DNA from: Datnioides undecimradiatus
Lineage: Eukaryota; Chordata; Actinopteri; Lobotiformes; Datnioididae
DNA: 64,000 nt
Assembly (NCBI GenBank): GCA_008933995.1
Contig: WARS01000007.1
Location: 2,916,230-2,980,229, forward strand
Direction: 5' to 3'
The notes under the pieces were generated by a model. It was not told where the DNA came from and did no database searches. It saw only the letters and a program-made list of their open reading frames with translations. This document shows positions 1-12,676 of this stretch, piece after piece. The translations under genes were made by a program, and so were the position numbers. Every line of letters starts with the position of its first letter. Position 1 is the first letter of the stretch.

Positions 1-1974
1 GATGATGGTAATGTATTGTTTTTGTGCGTACATCGGGAGGCTATGTAAATGAAGCTGTGCTAATTATAGTACAGTACAGAGGTAAAGTTTTAAAATAAGG
101 TCACAGTATCATATGGCATAGCATACAGTGGAGGTTAACCACGTGACTGTACCATATTTTATGATGATTAGCATTGCATTCCTGGCATACAGTAGCTGCA
201 GCAGATGGCTTCGCGCTGATATTTAATTGATTTCGCTGTGTTTCAGAGCCCAGATTGAAAGAAATCCTGGAATATTTTCATTTGGAGGCTTTGTAATACT
301 GCAGTCAACACATATTCTCCTCGACATGGCTCCTGATGTTCAAAAACAACGTATTGGTTCCACGCTGAGTGAACATGGAAACAACTCAGCATCAAGTATG
401 GACTGAACATCCCATGCAATGGGACGGATATAGCAATACATACAATTTCATACGTCAATATACACGCATTAGTTTTGCCCATTTACATTGCCATCAAGTT
501 CATATTAAATGTGTTGGGAACCTGAAATTGATGCAAACGTTCTGTTTCATGCATGATTATTCATCACTATTCGCTGATGCAGAGTCTGAAGGAATCTTGT
601 CAGCTTTCGGGAAACACATTCTCTTAAATAGTTTTTCACAATCCGTTATACAAACGTGTGCCTCACGACATCACAGACGCAGTGTAGCCGATGAAAACCC
701 ACATGGTCAGCACTCTCACTTGCAAAAATGTTTTCGCATGTGTGTTGCAAAGTATTGACTGGTGATTTTTATGTACAGGTTGATCAGTTAAATGTGCCCC
801 TGGCCGAATCATGGGATAGGATTGGATAGTTTTAGATTGTCTGCATGTGCAGGAGAAGTGCTGTTTGCCGGAAAAATGATTTGTGATACTGAAACGTTGA
901 CTACGTGTTCAGGTAGGGTTGTGCTTAAATATTGCGAGTGAAACCATATTAAAGAGAGAGTTTTTTGATCTAGGGTCGTGTTTACTACGGTAGATGGCAT
1001 TCAGCAGGGGTGCAGGGGTAAGAAGTTAAGTACTGGACTGGTGTTCTGTGAATTATCCCATTAAAATATTAAATAACAAGCTAACCAACCATACCAGAGG
1101 AAAACCAGCAACTCTCAAGTTCTCTCAGCAGTGAAATTACGTTTTTTGTCAAAGCAGTCTGGTGGATTTGAGAATGCATCACAACAGCTTCAGTTTCTCT
1201 TCAGGGAAGGCTGTCTGACAGCAAGGTAAAGTGGTGAGAGCATTCTCAGTATAGAATACACTTCAGCAGATATTGATTTTCTTGGGTGGCTAAAGTATGT
1301 TTTGCTGCTGACTCCATCCTCCATCCCCAGCAGCACGCTGGATTTCATCCTACACCACTGCTCCTGCATGGGCGTTCTAGTCAAAGTTACATTTGTTACA
1401 ATAGGTGATCCATTAAATCTCCTGCTGAATGCATCAATGATCAACAGGAAATGACATATGACAACGTAAATGTGTGTTGGTTAAAAAGACAGTCCATACG
1501 GCTGTTTGGGAGTCAGACTTGTTATGTTTATAGCATAGTCTGATGGATTGTGAGTGTTAGACTACCGATCGAGACTATCGATGAGTGTCTATTACATTAC
1601 TTACCTTAGTCCTGATCTCCCTGGCACCCAGGAATTGAGCATAGCTAGTCAAGTAAACTAACAAAGGGCTGAGGAAGCACCTTTTTACAAACTATGCCTG
1701 AGAGTCACACTTTAAAAACCCCTTTACGTTATGATATGCATTCTTGAAAAACGTGGACTATCCCTTTACCCTTTATAAAGGAGTCTCTCTTTAGTGTGGT
1801 GGCAAAGACTGAGTGGGAAAAACACCAAACCAAATGTTTGATGGATGCACTGACTTTGTCTACAGTGAGGCGAGCAGTGATCTGGAATACTGTTTGTTAT
1901 TTTCTCCGTTCAGCCTGATCTAATGGGAGGCCTGTTATTGCTCAGCAGATGGAAGGATTCAGCCAGACACTCGC

Positions 1975-2055
1975 TGTCTCTCTCTCTCTCACTCACACAC
2001 ACATGCACTCACACATGCACACGCACATGCACACACACATGCACACACACATGCA
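1975..2055. repeat. Composite CT/CA/ACATGC repeat
   Basis: Starts as (TC)n, then an imperfect array of units such as acacacacatgc. Confidence 0.9.
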
Positions 2056-5000
2056 AGCACAGGCAAAACAGATAGTGGATTTTTTTGTTTATCACATCTC
2101 CTGCCATTGGGAACGGGATATACTCTACTCATACATCCAATTCCGATTGCAATATGTACAAGCTAATAATCCCTTTCCCGACACCTGCTCCCTAAAATCA
2201 TTATTGCAGAATTACCAATCATCAATATGAGTAGCTTCAGACCATAATTAGCCATTTTAGTAAATTACATGAGCATTGATGGTATATAGAATGTAGAAAA
2301 TAGGGGCTTTACATTCATTAATAACCTCCAGTTTAGGTACGGGTGCTTCTTCATGTCTCTCACTCTTCCCTGGTGGCTCTCCCCTTGTTTCCACTGCTTT
2401 TGAAGCGCTACAGCAGGAGCATGGATGCAGGGGCTTGGAGGGAATCTCAAGAGATGTCGAGGAAGGAATCGAATGGAACGACGTAAAGATGGGGGAAGAT
2501 GAAAGTACTGATGTGTTATGCAGGATGGGGAGGGAGGGAACTGGCAGGTGGTTGACAAAAGATGATTGAGCATGAGGAGCGGAGGTTGGATTGATGTCCC
2601 TTGTTGATGTAAACTAACTGATAGTTGGCAAGGTCGAGATCAATGCTGCAATCAGATCAGTCCAGTGTGGCTCCAGCTCTCTCTCCCCTGTGTGTCTCTG
2701 CCGCGCTCTCGCTCTGGCTTTCCCTCTCCTTCCTGTGTCAAACTCCCAGCTGCTGCTGAAGCGGAGAGTCATCGTACATTTGACGGGCTGTATGAGCAAC
2801 ACTTAACACAGCCAAACTGAGACACCTTCAGGGTAGCTCACACTAGCCTGACTGACAACAGTGACTAAAGCATGAGTAGCTGGTTTCACTGCTTTGCATC
2901 ATCTAGCCAACAGTCTGTTTTAGTCAAAGTCTGTTCAATCAGCTTCTGTGTGTTTCCACCTCTTAAGCCTCCCCAGCTTCTGCGTTCGGGCAGGTGTCCG
3001 TGCACAGGTGTGTGTTCAGGCGACTGTGAGTGTGTATGTGTATTGAGGCAACTGTGAGTGTGTCTGTGTGTGTCTACTTTGAAACTTTACCCTCTTTACC
3101 AGCCCTTAAAGTGTACCATTGGTTTGATAATAATCTAAAAGCATATGTTCTGCTCTTTGAGGTCTACTGATGTGTTATGCAGTCACAAGAGTAAAGGACA
3201 GGTAATACACTGCAGGCAAATGTCCTATAGCTTTCCTGGTTGATGCAGCCCCAAATATCAGACTGTAAATGTGTGTCACTTTGCTATTGTAGCTATGACT
3301 TTCAAAGACAAAGCATGGAGAGAGGCTTTAATTGTAAAGTACAGTCAAATCTGCCCCTACATTGCAGATTACTGTACATATCCATGTATTGTCATTACAG
3401 TAAGTATGTTAAATATCTGAACAAGTTATTCCATCTTTGTTCACGAAGGTGTTTCATCGGATTCTTCATCAGCTATCAATGACCCCAGAAACATCATATG
3501 TGCAATGTGACTACAGAGCTGCCTGTCCACAGTGAACCCTGGAGGTAGGTGATTAAATACCATAAGCCAACCTCTGTACCCTGGTTTTAGGTCCCTGAAT
3601 CATCACTCATAGCATTCAAATGTTTTAATGAAATGGCAATTCAGTGTGATTATCTTGCTGAATGCCAAGATGATATATGATATTTCAATGGTGCCCAAGA
3701 ATACATTTCCTTTTCTGTTGGCCCCTGTGCAGGGAGGTCAGGGGTCAGGGTCTGCTATAGAATAATGTTGCAGATGAATGGAAGTGTTGCTAAAGGCAGA
3801 TGTCTTTGGAAATAGTGCATGTGTTTCTATATTTCTGGGGTTTGAGGTCCACAGAAAGAGATGTTTTCCTGTCGGCTGCTGGCAGGCAGCCCTGTTGTTG
3901 TGTTGTGCACTCTGTGTCGTTTTGGTGGGCAGGTCTGAAGATCCCGGAGTATTACAGCTAACAAAAGAGAGTGTCAACTCTTCTGATGAGTGTGTATGTC
4001 ATCCTGTCACCACCAGTGCAGAGAGTGGAGATCGAGTCTGACAGTCAAAGGCTTGAGTTGCACCCAACATTACTTTGTGTGTGGCTGTGCGTGTCTGGGG
4101 TTATTTGTGTGAGATTTTGGGTGGGGGCAACAGTGTGGTCTCACCTTACCATCACCTGTCACTGACAACAGATGTTCACCCGACAGGATTATTTACCCTC
4201 CAACTACGCTGTGTGTGTTTGTGATTGTGTGTGTGTGTGTGAGAGGGAATTGCTGCTCTAAAGCCCAAATATGAAGCAACTCTTCCAAGGCGCATAAATA
4301 CATGCTCTCAGGATAAATCCACCTCCTACGTACAATACGAGTACAGTGGAGGTGTCACGTCATCACCTGAACACTCCATGTGATCCTAAATTGACGGCTC
4401 TGTCCTCACCTTTCATGAGATGGAAAAGGACATCAGGAGAGGACGGCCTTGTTCAAAAGACAGTCCAAAACATCCTTTCCATCAACTGTAGTAATGAAGG
4501 TACACAGTACGTGCAGGGGAAATGTTTCCCCCGGTCCATAGTCCAAGCTGCCGTCTCATCCATCACACTCCAACAATGGAGATGTCATCCACTCCCTCGA
4601 CAGCTGCTCAGCCACAGCCCTCAGAAAGCCTGTGTGCCCATGCATCTGCATGTTCATATCTGAGCAAACATGAGTGAGTTGGTTTGTGTGTTTTCCGGAC
4701 CTCTAACGTTACAATGAGATCCCATTTAAGAAGTGATATTCACTCCATGTTAGAGCAAGTAAGGCCGACAAAGACTCCAAACACCTGTTTGACACCAGTA
4801 TTGTTCTTTGTTGAATGCCATTCGTTTGCAGATACTTACACAGATTGATTATTCCTTTGTTGACAGTGACATGTTCTCTCCTCCATAATACACCGTGGAT
4901 ACTTTTTAATTAGACAGAAATTAGAATCGTGGTCTGCATCATCATGAGCGCTCATAAGCGAGGAGGAAATGAAAGAAACAAAACTGGATGGATGAATCCT

Positions 5001-6428
5001 TCCTCAGCTGATAAAACAGTACAAATGGTGGTGGTGTGTGAAAGTCAGATTAGTATCTATTGAAGTTCTTCTTGGCAGTCCAGGCTGTCTGACCACAGGC
5101 AGGCCAGCCTGTGTGCATCCATGTGCATGAGTCCACCTTGCTCCTCTGCCCATGCCACGCTGGCACCGCCATCTGCTACCCGTCGAAGTTCAGTCCGGCC
5201 CAGCAAGAATCCTCTCACACACGCGCGTGCACATGCAACTCCTTATGTCCTGCTCGTGGTCAGACAGCCAGGTGGCACCACACCAAATGACCAACAGTTG
5301 ATGCACACACGCAGTGACCTACAGTACACTATGGTCCACCAACAGAAAGTCCCTCTCAGTCCTTCTGCTGCTCCTTCTTTCTTGATGTGCACATAGGCCT
5401 GATTAACGCACAGAAAGGGTGTCTGTCTGTCTGTCCTTCCGTCTGCTTCTCCCTGTGCCATTTGGCCTGTTTCTCTGCCTTGGACCGAGAACATAGGAGC
5501 TGTTCGTTACGACCACCAAACAGTGTTTATGTGTGCATGTGTGCGCTGTGTGTTTTAGAAGACAACTCTAAAAAGGAACTCCTTAGAGGGGTGTCAGATG
5601 GCAGGCATTTGTGTTGGTGTATGGATGGGGGAAGGAGAGATGATGGGGGCGGATGAAGAAGGAAACAGGAGGGGTGGGGGTGGGGGGGGGGTTGCTCTGT
5701 TCTCTGCTCTTTTGCTTTTGTTCTGCTAGATAATAACTCTCCACCCCATGAATCCAAAAACCAAGGGAAACTCTCCAGTCTAGAAACAGGAGTAACATGT
5801 GGTTATGATGACTAGTTACATCAGCATACATCATGCGCTGCCTGACTCCGATTGTCTTGAAGATACTTTTTATATTTGTATGTACAGCGTACGCTCACAG
5901 GATGATTCATTTTACATTTTCCACAGTTGGTACTGCAACTGTGTCACATTTCTCATAGTCAATTATAAAAGCCCTACACTGCCCTAAAAAACCCAACATG
6001 CTTTTAATTTGGGCCAAAATTGAGTTTGGGGGGGGAAACATAGAGCCATATCTCTGCCAACCGCCTGGAGGCCAGTTCAGTGTCTCGGTCTAATCTGCCA
6101 GGACCAATGAAGAAAACTGAAATCTGAGCACAGAGGACAAGAAAGAGAAGAGAAGAGCCTACTTTCAGATAGGTGAGCTCCAGTGCAGGTACCTGCGCGA
6201 TAATCACAGCCTCCACTCTCAAATTAGAAAAAAACCTTCCCATCCTAAATATGGGAAGGTAAACATTTATGGGGAAACGGAGAGGCATTGAATGTTACAG
6301 TGAAAACACTGTTCTATTTGCTGTGACCTGGTTCAGTGGAGCAGCATCTGCAACCCACATGAAATCTAAAAATACTCCCGCACCATTGACTGCTACTATG
6401 CCGTGGCCTCAGTAGGTAGATGAATAAC

Positions 6429-6455
6429 TGTGTGTGTGTGTGTGTGTGTGTGTGT
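6429..6455. repeat. (TG)n microsatellite
   Basis: Uninterrupted TG dinucleotides, about 13 units. Confidence 0.95.
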
Positions 6456-7479
6456 ATGGTATGCTCGTGTGCATGTGTTAAAGTGGGAATGGGGTATGGG
6501 CTGTATGGTGAGCTGAGGTTCGCCACTGCCTCATTTACAAACCTCGACCGCAGATATGCTATTAAATCCTCTCCTCAAATACATCGCAAAGTGTGTGTTT
6601 GTGCATTAGTGTGTGTGAATGTGTGTGTTGGCGCGACAACTCGGCTACACAAATTACAGTAAATCCACTATATTAATGGCATATGACTGCTGTAAATATT
6701 ATTATATAATACTCCTATTACAGCACTGGACTCCTCAGCTCTGTTATCTTATGTTGTGCAGGTGGTGAGCTGCGCTATGATGCCTCTCAGGAACAGGGCA
6801 GTTAGCAAAGTAATGAGCAAAGTGAGTGAGACTTGAGATTTGACAAATGAGGTTATGTGCAAAGGTCTCTCAAATGTGAACATGTCAGTATATGTTAATC
6901 TCTAATCTCTGATTTGAATTGATGGTTTTCTAGTAAAGCTTCATTTATTCATTGATCTCTTTACAAACAGCTGACTGCATGCTCCTCAGATATTGAACTA
7001 AAATGATCAGTTATGCATTTTTTTTCCCCACAAACTGGATTTATGGAATTTCACACACTCTGTGTTACAAAAACATCCCTTTGAATTTGAATTTGAATGC
7101 TTCTCAGAATTCATTTGCAGCTTTGCAACTATATTTCCCCTTCAGACTATGCATGTACCTCACAAAAGCAGGGGTGAAGCTGAAGGCACAAACATTTTCA
7201 CTTATTCCAAGCACACTGCTTATTATATTACCATGTGATCATTGTTATACTAATGACAACCCAAAAAAAACAACAATGTGACAGTTATCTTTAAGCCTAA
7301 ATTGATGTGTTTATTTTATAATATAGGCTGTTTATCTGATCACTGTCTTTCAGAAATCCATGGGCTGGTTATACATCAGTTGACATAACATAGTTGTATA
7401 ATACACACACGCGCCCGCAGGAAGAAAAGCAGGGAGCGATCCATATTATGCGTGAATATATCCTGCACCAATCTGCTCT

Positions 7480-7717
7480 CTGCCGTCTTTCTCTCCCACC
7501 TTCTCTCCCCCTGCACAGTTGGACTGTTCACCGTACAGGTGCGAGCGAGCAGCGGCTCGAGCCGCTCCGCCAATTAGGAGCACTGTGCGTGACCACGTGA
7601 ACAAATCCCGTTGTCTAAATTCCCGTTCGGCGGCGAGCAGCCCGGACTGAGCGGCAGCACTGAAAGCCACAGTGAGTGGGAAGTAATAACGGCAGGCTGA
7701 ACGGGAGCGGCGTCCAG
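7480..7717 (+). promoter_or_regulatory. Candidate alternative CpG promoter and first exon
   Basis: CpG density rises sharply here (for example gcgagcgagcagcggctcgag and cgttcggcggcgagcagcc). The patch ends in CAG|gtaaat at 7718, and a second potential donor, ACA|gtgagt, lies at about 7671. It could be an upstream first exon of strbp. It could also be part of a bidirectional promoter, since mammalian STRBP has a divergent neighbour (CRB2) upstream. No coding exon of that neighbour was recognised. Confidence 0.3.
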
Positions 7718-8899
7718 GTAAATTGCTCCCCCCCCCTTGGCTGTGCACTTTTGCTGCCTCCATCCCCTCTTACCAGCTCTGTTGGGATAGCCGTGCGTGC
7801 GGTTCAGACGCGGGGCCCTGGGACGGGATGCTTTGGATTAAATTTGCCGTCGCTTGCAGGTGATTCTCTGCTCTCCTCCGATCCGCGGACAGGACAAACA
7901 GCATCATCGGCTGGTTGCTCCGCACAGTCTGCGCAATGAAACTCAGCCACCCCGCTCCTCCCTCCCACCTCCCCTCTCCCTTTCTCTCCCCCTCGTCTCT
8001 CGCAGGCACATGAGGCTATTGATAGTTGACAGAAGCCTTGTAATCCCTGGCTGATCTGGCTGACCGGCCACAGCCATTTGCGAAACAAGAATGTTGATTG
8101 AACTTTATTTTGCTTGGAGATTTGTTTTAATTGGTAACGCCCGCATAGATTGACGCCGCGCAGGGGGAGTGTGAGAGGCGTCTTTTGGTGCTGCATGCAA
8201 CCAGGCAAGCAGAGGCAAGCTTTTATTGCTGAATTATTTATAAGACTGTCTGGGAGAGAGTAATGCTTATCTTGGATGGAGAGAGAGTCATGGTCAAGAT
8301 ATGCTCTCAGGCTATTTCTAATCGTGATTTCTGCTGTTTTTCCTAAATGAAGCATGCCGCATGCTTTTGAGATGCAAGAGATTCAAAAGCGATAACAAGA
8401 CACTGAGTTTATGTTTAATGTTTTCATGAAATGCACAATTTATATTAATTATACACTCCGATATTTGTTTTAATATCCAAAGATAGAGCCTCGATTATTA
8501 ATATATCTGAACTTTGGACAGCTATTGTGACGAAGTAAGCATTTTGAGGACGTCGCAGAGGAACTTGCTGTGGACATGTTTCGTTGTTTTCTGACATAGC
8601 TCTGATGTTACAGCCTCGATTTAAACAGCTTAATTGATTATTAATATTATCAGTAGATGTAGGCCTAGCTCAGAGTTAATTTAAATTAACATTAACCAGA
8701 TAGTTGCTAGTCTTTCAGTCACTAATTTCGGTCTTTTTCTACAGCCCTGTCAGCGTTGTCAACAAATCTGCGGTTCTGTTTGTCACAGATGTCTTCTCTA
8801 AAATATAAACAAATGAATGAAAAATGAATAAAGTGAAGTGATAAATAAATAAACGAGGCGCTTTTGCCCTGCTGTGTTTCTGCCTTTTTACAGTCCTAC

Positions 8900-9197
8900 T
8901 CCACCGGAATGAATCAAGCCAGTCCGCGCCTGCGCAGTCCCGCCGCCATTCATCTATAGGGATCTCTCCCTGTTTCTCTTGTCTCGTGCGAGAGAAGGGA
9001 AACCAGCAGGCGGCTCCGGGCTCGCGCTCGTTGCCCCGGTTGTCAAGGCACTAGTCTGTGACTTCTCCTCGTTGCGGCTGGACGGTGACAGCTCAGCTCG
9101 GCTCTCTCGTTTGTCGGATCGGGCTCGGATTTTCGCCTTTTTGGATTTCTATGTTTTAGTGGCAGTGACGGACTCCCAACAGCTTGTTACTGACACC
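8900..9197 (+). promoter_or_regulatory. Candidate CpG promoter and untranslated first exon, possibly of strbp
   Basis: This is a GC/CpG-rich patch on an AT-rich background. GCGCCTGCGCA at about 8926-8936 resembles an NRF1 site, and CGCCGCCATT at 8941-8950 resembles the YY1 element common at housekeeping starts. No TATA box is seen. The transcribed part would end at 9197 in ACC|gtaagt, a perfect donor. A run without stops (8979-9470) crosses this donor but resembles no protein I know and is probably incidental. Assignment to strbp rests on strand, position and the absence of another + strand gene, so it is inference. Confidence 0.5.
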
Positions 9198-12100
9198 GTA
9201 AGTTGGCTGATATTTTCTCTCCACCTCTGTTTTTCCTGTATTTTCTGGGGGCTTTGCATACATGTTCAGCGCTGTCATCCAGAGAGAGTAAATTCTCCAA
9301 GCGGACTATTTAGTATTTTATATTTCTCACTTGCTCTTGGCCGATGGAGCTTCGGAAATGAACTTTTCTTTATCTCGTCCTTCTTTCTGATTGTTTTGAT
9401 ATCTGATTATCCTTCCTTGCTTTCGCTTTTTGCCGTAGCCAGAACAAAAAAAGAGGAACTTCATTTGTGAGAAAACGTTAACTTTGCTATTGTTGTGTAC
9501 ACGCGGTGTTTTCCCGGGGTTTCCGGGAGATGTTCTCCTGCGAAGAACGGGGTGCTGTAAGCTGGGATGGGGTGAGCAGAGGTGGCGGTTGGACTGGAGC
9601 TCATCTGTGATAGCAGGTGTCTGGTAGCCTACTTCCGCACTTTGCTGCGAGATAGCGATCATATGGAAACACGCTGAGGTCCCTTAGCTTGAATACATTC
9701 TCCAACTCTGACTGTGACTCTCACTCGTTGAGGTGTAAGAGCCGTTTATCTCGCGGGCTATTAGCTAACTATGAGTGCGGTTCCACTATTTGCTTCTTGC
9801 CTTCTTTCATCCTCCACTGTTTTAGGGAACCGTTTGTAAGCGAGCAGAGAGCTGCGTTTCATCACCGGGGTTTATTTCCTCGCACTTCTCTGTTTTGCTG
9901 GCGAATGTTTGTTCCTGTGTGCGCGTGCCCGCGCGCGTGCGATCCAGTGACTGACGGCGAAAGAAAGACATGCTCTACCGCTCGGTATTCCTGCTGAACC
10001 AGCTCGTTGGCATACCTAATCCTGTTGGAGTAATCGCAAACCGACACCTTATTTCTGCGTCTCAGAAACAGCTCAGAGGACCGCGCCGGGCTTGTCAGTG
10101 TTCAGAGGTCTTCACACCTGCCTCATCGGTCTAGCGCAAAACTTTCCGCACAGCAACGCTTGGTGCTGAAACAGCAGCGCTGCAGATTTCGCAGCATCTC
10201 TCGTGTCACTTAAATGTGTGGACAGTTTCATTTCTGCATTGATCCACTGCCTGATTGTTCAGTATGCGTTCCCCCGCTCTGGTCTGGTGGTTCTCATTGG
10301 TCTGTGCTGGTTTCACGGGTTCACTCTCGGTTCTTTAAGCCCGGTGGTCTCCAGGCTTGACTGATGGCCTGTTGCCTTTGGGTTATTTTTGTTTGCTCCA
10401 CCCTGCTCCACCCTGTTTCATGTGCAGGAGGTGTCCCTGCTAACGCGCTCAGCCACACCTGCCCTGGAGCGGTTAGATAGAAGCGTGGGGTGTCTTTGTT
10501 TCAAGGCCCAGCCCTTGCTGCACTTGCTTATAAAGATAGTGCTGATTAATGGAGTGGAAACATACTTCTGTAGTTGCTGCTTGTTACAGCCTCATAATGC
10601 TCCTCTGGTCCCTCGTACAGCAGACTCTGTGCATACGTAGTGGAGAGGGCGAGATGGAGTCATTACATCCTTGTTTCTGGTAAAATGCCAGCGATCTTGC
10701 TCTCCTGCTTTTTTACTTATGTGCGTTTTTGTGTCTCTTCTTCTGCGCTGGAGTGTAATGGACAAATATCCAGAGGCAGCCTTTCTAAGTGAGCAGAGTA
10801 CCACGGTTAGGGCAGGTAGACAGTGTATGTGTGCGTAAGTGTGTATGCCCCAGGCCCCCATGAGCACTTTCACAGACTCTTTCTGGTAAGCATTGGCTCG
10901 GCAGTGAACTCTCTATCAGTATCGACGAGATAAGAGGATGAGAGGGGAGGAGAGGGAGCTGGTATTATACCGTCATGATGCACGGTCTTTGTCTCCTCCA
11001 GTGTTTCTCTTCCAGCTCTCTCCTGGTATTTCTTCTGTTTTCTCCTCATTTCTTTGGTCAAATCTGTCTCTATTGACATTTGGGCTGTTCTCTGTGTTGT
11101 TATGTTTTTATGGTACACCATATTTTTTTCACTGATAAACATTTATTGGTTTTTTTTTGTTCATCATTTCACCCCGGTACCCTCAGCCACTGCATTTGTT
11201 TTTCTTCTTCTTACAAAAAACATAGACGTACATTTAGTGTTTTACTTTGTGCGTGATTTTTATTTTTAGCTTAGCTGACGTGATGAGGAAGCACTCAGAG
11301 CTAAACACATACATTCAAGACCTTTTTCATTTTTATTGATTCTATGTTTAGCTTTTGATGTTCGATTTTCCTGGTGCCAAACGGGCGACTGTCGCAATAC
11401 CAGTGGTTTTCGTTGATTTCATTTCCACTAACTTACTTGGGCCTAGATTAAGGGCACAAAGAGAACTGGCAACACACAACACACAGACACTGACACCGTG
11501 GAGCGACAATTTAATAACAGCTGCAAAGAACAAAATCGAGGTTTTGTTCTAATTATTTGTTCTAATGTATTTCACACCCAGCCCCGTAAACAATCAGCAT
11601 TTAGTTTGTGTTTAAATCACGTCCAGTCAGTGTTATTTACATAGCCACAAATCATAAATTCACGTCAGAGGGCACTGGAGTCTGTAGAGTATAAAACACC
11701 CTCTATCCTCAGATCCTCGAATCTCATTAGAAGAAACTTCCCTAAAAATATTTAAGAGGCAGAAAGGAGAACTCTCAGGAGGAGCAATGGTTCTGTTGCA
11801 GAGAATGAAAATGTCTCATCTCTGTCCTTGTTCAGACTTAAGTTTGTTCTCTTCCCTCGTGTGTCTGCTGTCATCTTTGTGTGTCTTCAGCTCTTTTTCC
11901 CTGCAAACCCCTCCGTGTGTAAGTGTCTGTTTTATGTACGCCTTGAAACAGCATCACCGTCCCACGGCTGCTGGGGTTCTGGTTTGTTTTACGTTATGTT
12001 CTCGGTTTAAACAGTTTAGAATCTGTGTAACAGACACTCGGTAACAGAGGACACGCGGTAGCGTCATGGGTTGTCTCTTTCTCGTGCCGCTGCCTCTGCA

Positions 12101-12644
12101 GCGTGTGTGTATTCTGGTGCCCGGTGCCTGTCAGCGAAACAGGAGTCTGCCCACCAGTTCTCAGATTCTAGCATACAGCAGCACATTTGGAGTCTCATCT
12201 GGCAAGGAAATGTAGCACTAATCCAATTGGCTGGAGCTTTAGTAAAAGCTTTTCTAATTGGCCGATATGGCAGCTGGCTGCCAAGGTTCCAGTAAGCACA
12301 ACAGGGAGTTGGGGAGAGTCCCAGTGGTGCTGTGGTGCAGAAGAGACTGAACAAAGGGCAGATAGCAGAGAGTGCTACTGTTTTGAATATTCCTCCACAT
12401 GGCAGTAATAAAGGACCCATCTGCAACCTGCTGACTCAGATCCAACCAGATGACCATATCTCATTTTCAACTGCGTTGTTTGCCAAGCACATATGCAAAT
12501 GCACACATGCACACATGCATGCATGCATGCAAACACACACACGCACACACATCCACCCCCTCCACATTCCATCTGCAGGAACAGGAATGGCTTTCGTCAC
12601 ACAAACTTGTTTGAGGAAACATCTTCCCAATTGGTTACTGACAA

Positions 12645-12673
<29 letters not shown>
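12645..12673. repeat. (TG)n microsatellite
   Basis: Uninterrupted TG dinucleotides, about 14 units. Confidence 0.95.

Positions 12674-12676
<3 letters not shown>

Larger units (their letters stand above)
1..7379. other. Intergenic or intronic sequence, no gene recognised
   Basis: All reading frames here are short and resemble no known family. The stretch contains a composite CT/CA/ACATGC repeat (about 1975-2055), short TG arrays (about 4224-4240 and 6429-6455) and a G-run at 5671-5691. An isolated donor-like ACA|gtaagt occurs at about 3400 without a convincing partner acceptor. Confidence 0.6.

Noticed and set aside
8979..9470. 163-codon open frame across the candidate promoter
   Set aside because: It crosses a perfect splice donor at 9198, resembles no known protein, and its second half is AT-rich hydrophobic sequence typical of intron.
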